Numbered from the stretch's first letter, positions 15,833 through 24,462 are shown. The stretch is DNA of 38,761 nucleotides from an uncultured Aggregatibacter sp. (GCF_901873365.1 NZ_CABFLM010000046.1:1-38761); one strand, 5' to 3'. The notes: generated by a model from the letters alone, not told the origin. Numbers and translations are program-made.

Positions 15833-16702
15833 ATGAAAGGGAATTCTGAAATGAATACCGAAACGTCCAAAACAACGTGTATGGTCTCTCCGGCGGAAAT
15901 GAGCCAAATTGGCGAGGATGTCGGCGTTTATAAGGCCACTAAGAAACAGATTTTATCCTTTTTCTCTGCCATTCCGGCGGGTGCGTTTATTGCTTTAGCG
16001 TTTGTTTTTTACACCACAACACAAACAGGAAATGTCGGTGCTTCGTGGGGGTTAACCAAACTGGTCGGCGGAATTGTATTCTCTCTTGGCGTAATTATGG
16101 TCGTGGTTTGCGGCTCTGAATTATTCACCTCATCAACCATGACAACTGTCGCCCGTGCAAGCGGACGAATTAGTACTTTTCAAATGCTGCGAAATTGGAT
16201 TGTGGTTTATTTCGGCAATTTCGTCGGCGCACTTTTTATTGTTTTTCTTATTTGGTTTGCAGGTCAGACAATGGCTGCCAATGGGCAGTGGGGACTCACC
16301 ATTTTAGCGACCGCTCAACATAAAATTCACCACACATGGTTTGAAGCTTTTTATTTGGGGATTTTGTGTAATGTAATGGTATGTACTGCCATTTGGATGA
16401 GCTACGCAGGAAAAACATTGACAGATAAAGCATTTATTATGATTTTACCTATTGCTTTGTTTGTTGCGTCAGGATTCGAGCACAGTGTGGCAAATATGTT
16501 TATGATCCCAATGGGTATCATGACGGCACACTTTAGCGCCTCGGAATTTTGGCAAGCAATTAATATCGATCCTCAACAGTTTGCGGATTTAGATCTTTAT
16601 CATTTTGTGGTGAAGAATTTGATTCCGGTGACATTGGGGAACATTGTTGGTGGTGGTTGTTGTATTGGATTAGCCTTATGGTCCATCAACCGACCTCATT
16701 AA
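15833..16702 (+). CDS. focA: Formate transporter FocA
   Basis: Pentameric formate/nitrite-type channel (FNT family) that exports or imports formate made by Pfl. It has 289 residues with about six membrane segments. The N-terminal signature EDVGVYKATKKQILSFF and the first FNT motif around AGAFIALAFVFY are clear. The conserved re-entrant region (GSELFTSSTM) and WMSYAGKTLTDK are also present. A start at 15851 (MNTETSK) is possible, with its own AAAGGGA site; the first ATG also has an AGGGG site. It is upstream of pflB, as in enterobacteria. Confidence 0.95.
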   Translation: MKGNSEMNTETSKTTCMVSPAEMSQIGEDVGVYKATKKQILSFFSAIPAGAFIALAFVFYTTTQTGNVGASWGLTKLVGGIVFSLGVIMVVVCGSELFTSSTMTTVARASGRISTFQMLRNWIVVYFGNFVGALFIVFLIWFAGQTMAANGQWGLTILATAQHKIHHTWFEAFYLGILCNVMVCTAIWMSYAGKTLTDKAFIMILPIALFVASGFEHSVANMFMIPMGIMTAHFSASEFWQAINIDPQQFADLDLYHFVVKNLIPVTLGNIVGGGCCIGLALWSINRPH

Positions 16703-16715
16703 TCGGTTCACAAAA

Positions 16716-16748
16716 AGGAAGGAAACCTAAGTCGTTCGTTTCCTTCCT
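16716..16748 (+). promoter_or_regulatory. Long hairpin between focA and pflB
   Basis: The perfect 11-bp stem AGGAAGGAAAC/GTTTCCTTCCT (16716-16726 with 16738-16748) has an 11-nt loop. It lies 14 bases past the focA stop and about 40 bases before pflB. No T-tract follows directly, so it may be an mRNA processing or stability element or a weak attenuator that separates low FocA from high PflB expression. Confidence 0.6.
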
Positions 16749-16789
16749 CAACAGGTTTATTTTTATCAATAATCTAAAAGAGGAATGTT

Positions 16790-19102
16790 ATGACTCAATT
16801 AACAGAAGCTCAACAAAAGGCTTGGGAAGGTTTTGTCGGTGGTGATTGGCAAAATGAAGTCAACGTGCGTGACTTTATCCAAAAAAACTATACACCGTAT
16901 GAAGGTGACGAATCTTTCTTAGCTGATGCAACCCCTGCAACAACTGCCTTGTGGGATAAAGTCATGGAAGGCATCAAAATCGAAAACAAAACGCACGAGC
17001 CGTTAGATTTTGACACAGACAACCCCTCAACCATCACTTCTCACAAACCTGGCTATATCAACAAAGAATTAGAAAAAATCGTTGGTCTTCAAACTGATGC
17101 GCCATTAAAACGTGCCATTATGCCATACGGTGGTATCAAAATGGTTAAAGGCTCTTGTGAAGTTTATGGCCGTCAATTAGATCCTGAAGTAGAACATATT
17201 TTCACCGAATATCGTAAAACCCATAACCAAGGTGTGTTCGATGTTTATACACCGGATATTCTTCGTTGCCGTAAATCAGGTGTGTTAACCGGCTTACCGG
17301 ATGCTTACGGTCGTGGTCGTATTATCGGTGACTATCGTCGTTTAGCCGTTTATGGTATCGACTATTTAATGGCCGATAAGAAAAAACAATTCGACTCACT
17401 TCAACCTAAATTAGAACGTGGCGAAGATATTCAGGCCACTATTCAATTGCGTGAAGAAATTGCCGAACAACATCGTGCATTAGGCAAAATGAAAGAAATG
17501 GCTGCCTCTTATGGTTTCGATATTTCTAACCCGGCGACTAACGCACAAGAAGCGGTTCAATGGACTTACTTTGCTTACTTAGCCGCCGTGAAATCACAAA
17601 ACGGTGCGGCAATGTCTTTCGGTCGTATTTCTTCCTTCTTAGATATTTATATCGAACGTGATTTGAAAAACGGCAAAATTACCGAACAAGAAGCACAAGA
17701 ATTAATCGACCACTTAGTCATGAAACTTCGTATGGTGCGTTTCTTACGTACACCTGAATACGATCAATTATTCTCCGGTGACCCAATGTGGGCAACCGAA
17801 ACCCTAGGCGGTATGGGCTTAGACGGTCGTACATTAGTGACCAAAAACAGCTTCCGTATTTTACACACCCTTTACACTATGGGCCCATCTCCGGAACCAA
17901 ACTTAACTATCCTTTGGTCTGAAAAATTACCTGAAGCATTCAAACGTTACTGTGCCAAAGTGTCTATTGATACTTCCTCAGTACAGTACGAAAACGATGA
18001 CTTAATGCGTCCGGATTTCAACAGCGATGACTATGCGATTGCTTGTTGTGTATCCCCAATGGTAGTGGGTAAACAAATGCAATTCTTTGGTGCCCGTGCG
18101 AACTTGGCAAAAACTTTGCTATACGCAATCAACGGTGGCATCGATGAGAAAAACGGTATGCAAGTCGGTCCGAAAACTGAGCCAATCAAAGATGAAGTGC
18201 TTGATTTCGACACCGTAATGACCCGCATGGACAGCTTCATGGATTGGTTGGCAACACAATATGTAACCGCCTTGAACATCATCCACTTCATGCATGACAA
18301 ATATGCTTATGAAGCCGCATTAATGGCATTCCATGATCGTGATGTTTACCGCACTATGGCTTGCGGTATCGCAGGACTTTCTGTTGCTGCCGACTCTTTA
18401 GCCGCAATCAAATACGCGAAAGTCAAACCAATTCGTGGCGATATCAAAGATAAAGAGGGCAAGGTTGTGGCATCTAATGTCGCTATTGACTTCGAAATCG
18501 AAGGCGAATATCCGCAATTCGGTAACAATGATTCCCGTGTGGATGACATCGCCTGTGACTTAGTTGAACGTTTCATGAAGAAAATTCAAACCCACAAAAC
18601 TTACCGCAACGCAACTCCGACACAATCTGTGCTTACTATTACTTCTAACGTGGTCTATGGTAAGAAAACAGGTAATACACCGGACGGTCGTCGTTCTGGC
18701 GCACCATTCGGACCGGGTGCAAACCCAATGCACGGTCGTGACCAAAAAGGTGCGGTAGCGTCTTTAACGTCTGTGGCTAAATTACCATTTGCTTACGCAA
18801 AAGACGGTATTTCTTATACCTTCTCTATCGTACCAAATGCGTTAGGTAAGGAATACGAAGCACAAAAACGCAATCTTGCCGGTTTAATGGACGGTTACTT
18901 CCACCACGAAGCGGAAGTGGAAGGCGGTCAACACTTGAACGTTAACGTGATGAACCGTGAGATGTTGTTAGATGCGATGGAAAATCCGGAAAAATATCCG
19001 CAATTAACCATTCGTGTTTCCGGTTATGCCGTACGTTTCAACTCGTTAACCAAAGAACAACAACAAGACGTTATCACCCGTACATTCACACAATCCATGT
19101 AA
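16790..19102 (+). CDS. pflB: Formate acetyltransferase (pyruvate formate-lyase)
   Basis: Glycyl-radical enzyme that converts pyruvate and CoA to acetyl-CoA and formate in anaerobic growth. It has 770 residues, slightly longer than the 760-residue E. coli enzyme. The active-site Cys419-Cys420 pair is in AIACCVSPMVVG. The radical Gly745 is in TIRVSGYAVRFNSL. It has a strong AGAGGA ribosome binding site. There are no uptake signals anywhere in the gene. It is followed by an intrinsic terminator and then pflA. Confidence 0.99.
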   Translation: MTQLTEAQQKAWEGFVGGDWQNEVNVRDFIQKNYTPYEGDESFLADATPATTALWDKVMEGIKIENKTHEPLDFDTDNPSTITSHKPGYINKELEKIVGLQTDAPLKRAIMPYGGIKMVKGSCEVYGRQLDPEVEHIFTEYRKTHNQGVFDVYTPDILRCRKSGVLTGLPDAYGRGRIIGDYRRLAVYGIDYLMADKKKQFDSLQPKLERGEDIQATIQLREEIAEQHRALGKMKEMAASYGFDISNPATNAQEAVQWTYFAYLAAVKSQNGAAMSFGRISSFLDIYIERDLKNGKITEQEAQELIDHLVMKLRMVRFLRTPEYDQLFSGDPMWATETLGGMGLDGRTLVTKNSFRILHTLYTMGPSPEPNLTILWSEKLPEAFKRYCAKVSIDTSSVQYENDDLMRPDFNSDDYAIACCVSPMVVGKQMQFFGARANLAKTLLYAINGGIDEKNGMQVGPKTEPIKDEVLDFDTVMTRMDSFMDWLATQYVTALNIIHFMHDKYAYEAALMAFHDRDVYRTMACGIAGLSVAADSLAAIKYAKVKPIRGDIKDKEGKVVASNVAIDFEIEGEYPQFGNNDSRVDDIACDLVERFMKKIQTHKTYRNATPTQSVLTITSNVVYGKKTGNTPDGRRSGAPFGPGANPMHGRDQKGAVASLTSVAKLPFAYAKDGISYTFSIVPNALGKEYEAQKRNLAGLMDGYFHHEAEVEGGQHLNVNVMNREMLLDAMENPEKYPQLTIRVSGYAVRFNSLTKEQQQDVITRTFTQSM

Positions 19103-19132
19103 TTTGGTGATAAAACTGTGTTAATATTTCAG

Positions 19133-19167
19133 CCGCTTGCCGTAAGGTAAGCGGTCTGATTTTTTTA
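19133..19167 (+). terminator. Intrinsic terminator between pflB and pflA
   Basis: Stem CCGCTTGCC/GGTAAGCGG (19133-19141 with 19146-19154, one G-T pair) followed by TCTGATTTTTTT. It suggests that pflA is made from read-through or from its own promoter, giving less activase than enzyme. Confidence 0.8.
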
Positions 19168-19265
19168 GGGATATCCCAATTTTGTAAACATAGCTAGGTC
19201 ATTAAAAATATTTACAAAAACGACCGCACTTTTAACGAATAACATGACGAATTATTGAGGAATAC

Positions 19266-20006
19266 ATGTCAGTTGTAGGAAGAATCCACTCTTATGAATC
19301 CTGTGGCACCGTTGACGGCCCGGGCATTCGTTTTATTCTGTTTTTGCAAGGCTGCTTAATGCGCTGTAAGTATTGCCACAACCGCGATACTTGGGATGTC
19401 CATGGTGGCAAAGAAATTACGGTGGAAGAACTGATGAAAGAAGTGGTCAGCTATCGTCATTTTATGAATGCTTCAGGCGGCGGTGTGACCGCATCCGGCG
19501 GTGAAGCGATTTTGCAAGCAGAGTTCGTGCGTGATTGGTTCCAAGCCTGTAAAAAAGAAGGCATCAGCACCTGCTTAGACACTAACGGTTTTGTGCGTCA
19601 TTACGATCATGTGATTGATGAACTCATTGATGTGACGGATCTGGTTTTGCTTGATTTGAAAGAACTCAACGATCAAGTGCATCAAAATCTTATTGGCGTA
19701 CCGAACAAACGCACGCTTGAATTTGCCAAATATTTGCAAAAACGTAACCAACCGGTTTGGATTCGCTATGTGGTCGTGCCGGGCTATACAGATTCTGACC
19801 ATGACGTACATTTACTCGGTCAATTTATCGAAGGTATGACAAACATTGAAAAAGTAGAACTCCTTCCTTATCACCGCCTTGGCGCACATAAATGGGCAGC
19901 AATGGGGGAAAAATATGAATTGGAAGACGTAAAACCCCCAACAAAAGAATCGCTTGAACACATAAAAGCCATTCTTGAAGGCTACGGCCATGTCGTCAAA
20001 TACTAA
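19266..20006 (+). CDS. pflA: Pyruvate formate-lyase 1-activating enzyme
   Basis: Radical-SAM enzyme that installs the glycyl radical on PflB. It has 246 residues. The 4Fe-4S motif is Cys30-x3-Cys34-x2-Cys37 in QGCLMRCKYCHNRDTWD. The GGG-like SAM-contact motif SGGGVTASGGEAI and the C-terminal LLPYHRLGAHKW are also family-typical. It is 163 bases downstream of pflB and ends at a bidirectional terminator. Confidence 0.98.
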   Translation: MSVVGRIHSYESCGTVDGPGIRFILFLQGCLMRCKYCHNRDTWDVHGGKEITVEELMKEVVSYRHFMNASGGGVTASGGEAILQAEFVRDWFQACKKEGISTCLDTNGFVRHYDHVIDELIDVTDLVLLDLKELNDQVHQNLIGVPNKRTLEFAKYLQKRNQPVWIRYVVVPGYTDSDHDVHLLGQFIEGMTNIEKVELLPYHRLGAHKWAAMGEKYELEDVKPPTKESLEHIKAILEGYGHVVKY

Positions 20007-20030
20007 TGCCCTCTAGGCAGAATCGCTTAA

Positions 20031-20073
20031 AAATAAACCGCACTTTGAAGAGACTCTCAAGTGCGGTTTATTT
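20031..20073. terminator. Bidirectional terminator built from inverted uptake signals
   Basis: The perfect 15-bp stem AAATAAACCGCACTT/AAGTGCGGTTTATTT (20031-20045 with 20059-20073) contains an uptake signal on each arm. It is flanked by T's on both strands and sits between the convergent pflA and EamA genes. Inverted uptake-signal terminators are known in Haemophilus. Confidence 0.93.
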
Positions 20074-20084
20074 TTACCGCGTTT

Positions 20085-20948
20085 TTAACTCGCTCGCCGA
20101 ATTAAACGCGGATACACACTGGAAATTAATGTGGTCGCAATAACCGCCAAAATCCCCAACCAAGATAGTGGGCTAATATGCTCACCTAACAGTAATACCG
20201 CCAACAAAATCGCAAATACCGGTTCGAGTGAAACCAAAATGCCTGCTAAATTAGAATCGACGCTATTAATTCCCTTATTCCATAAATAATACGCCAACCA
20301 GCTACAACCAACGCCAATATAAAGTAACCCTGCGATGCCTTGCCAATTCCAATGAATTTGCCAGCTTTCCGTCAGCCAAAGGGTGAAAGGAAGGCAAGTT
20401 ATCGTGCCAAACACAATGCTACTGGTGGTGTAAACTTGCGCCGTAAGTTGTACGATGACTTTTTGCGTCCAACGCAAACACGAAGCAAAAACAACCCCGG
20501 CAATCAGCACCAAGCTACAGCCAAACAGGCTGATATTGCCCGTTTCTTCACCGCCATAAATTAACAATGCGACCCCAAGAAACGCCACTAGACCAAAGAT
20601 CCAGTGATGGGTTTGGGCTTTGTCGCCAAAGAAAAAATGCCCGATCAGCACCACCAAGAAGGGCTCTAACCCTAACATCGTTGAAGCACTGGATGCCGAA
20701 GTGTGGCTTAAACCAATAAATTGCAATAGAAAGATCACCGGATAATTTAATAATCCCAACCACCACACTTGTGGACGTAAGCCTTTAGGAATGCGCTTCC
20801 AAACACGCATAAACATCGGCAGCACAATTATGGTGGCAATCAACAAACGCAATTGCACCATCAACACCGGATCCAACATGGTGTAGGTGTATTTACCGGC
20901 GACAAAAGAACTGCTCCACAAAAATAATGCGATGAGAATGTAGCGCAT
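20085..20948 (-). CDS. EamA (DMT superfamily) transporter
   Basis: 287-residue integral membrane protein with about ten hydrophobic segments in two homologous halves of the EamA type. Seen are LWSSSFVAGKYTYTMLDPV in helix 1, LGLEPFLVVLIGHFFFGDK at the end of the first half and SLEPVFAILLAVLLLGE in the second. These proline-glutamate motifs are typical of the drug/metabolite transporter superfamily. The substrate cannot be told from sequence. It is convergent with pflA and divergent from psiE. Confidence 0.88.
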   Translation of the reverse strand: MRYILIALFLWSSSFVAGKYTYTMLDPVLMVQLRLLIATIIVLPMFMRVWKRIPKGLRPQVWWLGLLNYPVIFLLQFIGLSHTSASSASTMLGLEPFLVVLIGHFFFGDKAQTHHWIFGLVAFLGVALLIYGGEETGNISLFGCSLVLIAGVVFASCLRWTQKVIVQLTAQVYTTSSIVFGTITCLPFTLWLTESWQIHWNWQGIAGLLYIGVGCSWLAYYLWNKGINSVDSNLAGILVSLEPVFAILLAVLLLGEHISPLSWLGILAVIATTLISSVYPRLIRRAS

Positions 20949-21126
20949 GAGATTCCTTAAAAAAAGAAGAGAGGTTAAACGATTATTGTAGTGCGCTTTT
21001 CACGCAGCGTAAACGAAAGGAGACAGGTTTATTTTTAGGAAGCCTTTACAACAACTATTTACCCTCTCTTCATCTTGCATTAGAATGCGGCATTTTTACT
21101 CACTTCATTTCATTAGGAAGTCTATT

Positions 21127-21546
21127 ATGGAAGAATCTCAATCCTTAGAAAAATTACCTAAAGTTGTTACTGGTATCCTCAAAATCGTGCTCAGCAGTGC
21201 ATTAATTGCCTTAGCTGTGGTATTGATCATCGCGCTGGTTAAAATCACGTATTCACTGGCGATGATGGTGTTAAACACCTCCAGCGTAGTACCTTATGAC
21301 GTTGCGGAACGAGCGGTTATGTTTTTCCTGTATTTCGGATTTATCGGCTTAATCGTGCAATATTTTAAAAGCGGCTATCATTTCCCACTGCGCTATTTTA
21401 TTTACGCTGGGATAACAGCGATGTTGCGCTTGATTATCGTCAACCATGAAAGCTCCGTTGATACCATCTTATTTGCCGGGGCAATTTTGATTATGGTGAT
21501 TGCGCTTTGCCTCGTACTCTATTCTAATAAATTGCGGAATCTTTAA
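21127..21546 (+). CDS. psiE: PsiE family protein
   Basis: 139-residue membrane protein with about four helices, matching the phosphate-starvation-inducible PsiE family in length and content (E. coli PsiE is 136 aa). The segments YFKSGYHFPLRYFIYAGITAMLR and IVNHESSV are family-like. I chose the start at 21127 (MEESQSLEK), with AGGAAG upstream. A start at 21085 would add 14 residues. Biochemical role unknown. No phosphate-regulon box was recognised upstream. Confidence 0.88.
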   Translation: MEESQSLEKLPKVVTGILKIVLSSALIALAVVLIIALVKITYSLAMMVLNTSSVVPYDVAERAVMFFLYFGFIGLIVQYFKSGYHFPLRYFIYAGITAMLRLIIVNHESSVDTILFAGAILIMVIALCLVLYSNKLRNL

Positions 21547-21585
21547 TGAAAGTGCGGTCATTTTTGACCGTATTTCCTCGATAAC

Positions 21586-21624
21586 AAAAGACCGATAGCG
21601 TAAAAACTCTCGGTCTTTGTTTAT
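21586..21624. terminator. Terminator after psiE, copy 1 of a duplicated segment
   Basis: Stem AAAGACCGATAG/CTCTCGGTCTTT (21587-21598 with 21607-21618, one mismatch) followed by GTTTA. The same 39 bases recur at 21826-21864 with two differences. Confidence 0.8.
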
Positions 21625-21633
21625 AGTTGAATC

Positions 21634-21771
21634 GTAGCGTGCAACTTGTTGCACGAAATGAACAACACTCTTAACGGTTGATAATACGTTATTTGAAAAA
21701 ACACTCGCCAAAATCACTGCACTTTATTTCGTTCTGTGCGTGGCTTGGTCGTGCATCAAGATGCACGCTAC
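21634..21771. repeat. REP doublet (REPIN-like element), locus B
   Basis: The left unit (21634-21656) has a GTAG foot plus CGTGCAAC-TT-GTTGCACG, identical over its length to the left unit at 7550. The right unit (21749-21771) is the inverted form, CGTGCATC-AA-GATGCACG, ending in CTAC. Bases left of the right unit (CGTTCTGTGCGT....TTGGTC) also match locus A. The 92-base interior between the units is otherwise diverged and longer than at locus A. Confidence 0.78.
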
Positions 21772-21787
21772 CAGAAAATCATAAAGT

Positions 21788-21813
21788 GTAGCGTGCAACG
21801 TGTTGCACGCTAC
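21788..21813. repeat. Perfect REP palindrome
   Basis: A 12-bp perfect inverted repeat with a 2-base centre: GTAGCGTGCAAC, GT, then the exact complement ending in CTAC. It is followed by GAGGGGGTAAATA, a tail also seen in decayed form near 7699-7712. It looks like a compact fusion of two REP feet. Confidence 0.75.
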
Positions 21814-21825
21814 GAGGGGGTAAAT

Positions 21826-21864
21826 AAAAGACCGATAGCGTGAAAACTATCGGTCTTTGTTTAT
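21826..21864 (-). terminator. Terminator of norB, second copy of the duplicated segment
   Basis: The perfect 12-bp stem AAAGACCGATAG/CTATCGGTCTTT (21827-21838 with 21847-21858) has an 8-nt loop. It lies just past the norB stop. Minus-strand transcripts meet the stem followed by TTATTTA. This copy has the intact stem. Confidence 0.82.
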
Positions 21865-21886
21865 TGCCAAACTTTCTTTTTGTTGA

Positions 21887-24136
21887 TTAGTTAGCAATGC
21901 GTTTTGGTTTGAAGAAAACCATGGTGAAAATTTGCCAGAAGAATGCAAGCGCACCAAAGATGAATATGACATCACCCACTAAACGCACCCAGCGTAAGGT
22001 GTCGAATAACGGTTGTTGCATGAATTCTTCACTACGGGCATACCATAAGCCTTCAGAGATACTTGCGTAACCTTGAATGATACCGATTGGTAATAGGCTG
22101 GAGACGATCATTAAGATCAAACCGCTGTTAAGCAACCAGAAGCCCCATTTCATCAATTTGTCGTTGAATGGTGTGTTTGGACGTAAGTAACGTGCGATTA
22201 AGAATACGAAGCCTAATGCTAAGAAACCATACACCCCGAATAATGCAGCGTGTGCATGAACAGCTGTAGTGTTCAAGCCTTGGATATAGTAAAGCGAAAT
22301 TGGTGGGTTGATTAAGAAACCAAACACACCTGCACCTAACATGTTCCAGAATGCCACTGCAACGAAGCAGTAAAGAGGCCATTTTAAGCGTTCCATCCAA
22401 GGTGTTTTTTGTTGCATTGCCCAGTGTTCCCAAGCTTCATGACCTAATAACACTAATGGAACCACTTCAAGTGCTGAGAATGACGCACCTACTGCGATAA
22501 TTGGTGTGGTTGCACCGGCGAAGTATAAGTGGTGGAACGTACCAGGAATACCGCCGATTAAGAATAATGCCGCTTCAGTAATGGTTGCCACAGTCGCAGT
22601 ACGACGTGAAACTAACCCTAAACTTACGAAGATGAATGAGAGCGCCGCTACAGAGAATACTTCGAAGAAGCCTTCTACCCATAGGTGAACTACCCACCAA
22701 CGCCAGTATTCCATCACAGAAATGTGAGTGTGCTCACCGTAGAATAATGCAGGGCCATAGAATAAGCCGATTGCAATGACGGAAGCGAAGAACAAGGCGA
22801 GTAAGTTTTTGTCGCCCGGTTGTTTGAACGCATTCACGGTACCGCGAAGCATTAAGACTAACCAGAATAAGATACCTGCGAATTTTACCGCTTGCCAGAA
22901 ACGACCTAAGTCGATGAATTCATAACCTTGGTGACCGAACAAGAAGCTCCATTCTTCAGGGATGATGTGCGCAATGGCCAAATAGCTACCGGTGAAGGAG
23001 CCTACGACTAAGACAACCAATGCCCAGAAGAGAACATCTACGCCAAGTTTTTGGTATTTCGGATCTTTACCGCCGTTGATAATCGGTGCAAGGAATAAAC
23101 CACCAGCCAAGAATGCCATGGCGATCCAGAATAACGCCGCTTGAATGTGCCAAGTACGCACCAAGGAGTATGGAAGATATTGGGAAATATCTAAACCATA
23201 GAATTCCTGACCTTCAACCGTATAGTGCGCCACAATCGCCCCTAAATTCACTTGTACGAAGAAAAGCGCAAGTACGGTAAACAAATATTTACCTAAGGCT
23301 TTTTGTGATGGCGTTAATTGCAATTTGGTTAGCGGGTCAACTTCCGGTGCAACAGGATCTTTTTCATCTTCACGACGTTTAAATGACCAAATCCACACCA
23401 CAAAACCGATACCGGCAATGAGGAACACGATACTGGCGATAGACCAAATGACGTTTTCCGGTGTCGGCACGTTATTGATTAACGGCTCATGCGGCCAGTT
23501 GTTAGTGTAAGTGGCATGGGTATTCGGACGTTCTGCAGAAGCTGTCCATGCTGTCCAGAAGAAGAATTTCGCTAAATCTTTACGCGCTTCTAAGCTCGGC
23601 AACGTATTGTCTTTCATAGCGAAGTGTTCACGCGTTACTTTGCTCGCAGGATCATCACCATATAAAGAAATATAGTATTGCGCCGTTTTATCCATGGCGG
23701 CTAAACGATTAGCGGAAAGCACAACGGTGCCGTTTTCGTCAACTTTACTGCCGCGATATTCTTTAGTTAAACGGTTTTTTAAGAGGGTTTGTTGATCATC
23801 ATTTAAATCGGCGAAGTTTTTACCATACTCTTGATTTGCAACAATATCTAACCAGTTGGTTAACTCGCGATGTAACCAGTCAGCGGTCCAGTCCGGTGCT
23901 TGGTAGGCACCATGGCCCCAAACAGAACCTAATTGCATACCACCGGTGGTTTGCCATGCGGTTTGCCCGTGTAAAATATCGTCATGTGTAATCACCGGTT
24001 CGCCTTTTTCCGTCACATATTGTTTTGGAATCGGTGGCGCTTCACGGTAGATTTCAAATCCGTAGTAACCGAGAATAGAGAATGCCCCTATTAATACGGC
24101 GACTAACAGGTACCAGAACTTTTTGTACTGTCCCAT
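21887..24136 (-). CDS. norB: Nitric oxide reductase, quinol-dependent (qNor) large subunit
   Basis: Single-subunit NO reductase of the heme-copper oxidase superfamily that reduces NO to N2O with quinol. It has 749 residues. An N-terminal helix and extended periplasmic cytochrome-c-like domain lack a CxxCH heme motif, as expected for qNor (about 30-215). Some 12-13 membrane helices follow. Conserved pieces are RTWHIQAALFWIAMAFLAGG (heme-ligand His), VVHLWVEGFFEVF, GTFHHLYFAG and TTAVHAHAALFG. Length matches Neisseria-type qNor. There are no uptake signals in the gene. A detoxifying or respiratory role next to frd is an inference. Confidence 0.96.
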   Translation of the reverse strand: MGQYKKFWYLLVAVLIGAFSILGYYGFEIYREAPPIPKQYVTEKGEPVITHDDILHGQTAWQTTGGMQLGSVWGHGAYQAPDWTADWLHRELTNWLDIVANQEYGKNFADLNDDQQTLLKNRLTKEYRGSKVDENGTVVLSANRLAAMDKTAQYYISLYGDDPASKVTREHFAMKDNTLPSLEARKDLAKFFFWTAWTASAERPNTHATYTNNWPHEPLINNVPTPENVIWSIASIVFLIAGIGFVVWIWSFKRREDEKDPVAPEVDPLTKLQLTPSQKALGKYLFTVLALFFVQVNLGAIVAHYTVEGQEFYGLDISQYLPYSLVRTWHIQAALFWIAMAFLAGGLFLAPIINGGKDPKYQKLGVDVLFWALVVLVVGSFTGSYLAIAHIIPEEWSFLFGHQGYEFIDLGRFWQAVKFAGILFWLVLMLRGTVNAFKQPGDKNLLALFFASVIAIGLFYGPALFYGEHTHISVMEYWRWWVVHLWVEGFFEVFSVAALSFIFVSLGLVSRRTATVATITEAALFLIGGIPGTFHHLYFAGATTPIIAVGASFSALEVVPLVLLGHEAWEHWAMQQKTPWMERLKWPLYCFVAVAFWNMLGAGVFGFLINPPISLYYIQGLNTTAVHAHAALFGVYGFLALGFVFLIARYLRPNTPFNDKLMKWGFWLLNSGLILMIVSSLLPIGIIQGYASISEGLWYARSEEFMQQPLFDTLRWVRLVGDVIFIFGALAFFWQIFTMVFFKPKRIAN

Positions 24137-24228
24137 TTGATCACTCCTTGAGAAAATAAAATATTGATAACTTAATAATTTGTGTCAGACACATTGAGAT
24201 TTTACGATTTAAGTAAAATACCTGACTA

Positions 24229-24274
24229 ATTATATCGGATTTAAAAAGGCGATATATTACCTAATAGTAGGTAA
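24229..24274 (-). promoter_or_regulatory. norB promoter with upstream inverted repeat
   Basis: A minus-strand TATAAT (24229-24234) lies about 95 bases before norB; no good -35 hexamer is at 16-18 bases. Instead, a perfect dyad TTACCTA-ATAG-TAGGTAA on plus (24257-24274) is centred about 43 bases upstream of the expected start, the position of an activator. The dyad does not resemble the FNR or enterobacterial NsrR consensus. The protein that binds it is unknown. Confidence 0.5.
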
Positions 24275-24462
24275 ATGTGAGATATTCAAAGTGATGAAAT
24301 AAACACAAGGAGAGAAAGAAACTGACACACTACTCTATTTTAGATTTAAAAATGACCGCACTTTGATCTGAATTTCAAAATTTGGACAGATCGCTTTTAT
24401 CACCCATTCACTTAATCAAGATAGCCTTTGACTTTATGTAGTGCTGTAAAATAGGTAGAAAC
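24275..24462. other. Intergenic region between norB promoter and frd terminator
   Basis: No gene is seen. It contains one uptake signal (24355-24363). With the norB leader and the frd terminator, the whole gap between norB and frdD is about 370 bases. Confidence 0.5.

Noticed and set aside
21709..21725. A further uptake signal (ACTGCACTT) within locus B
   Set aside because: It differs from the 9-mer core at one position, so it was not counted.
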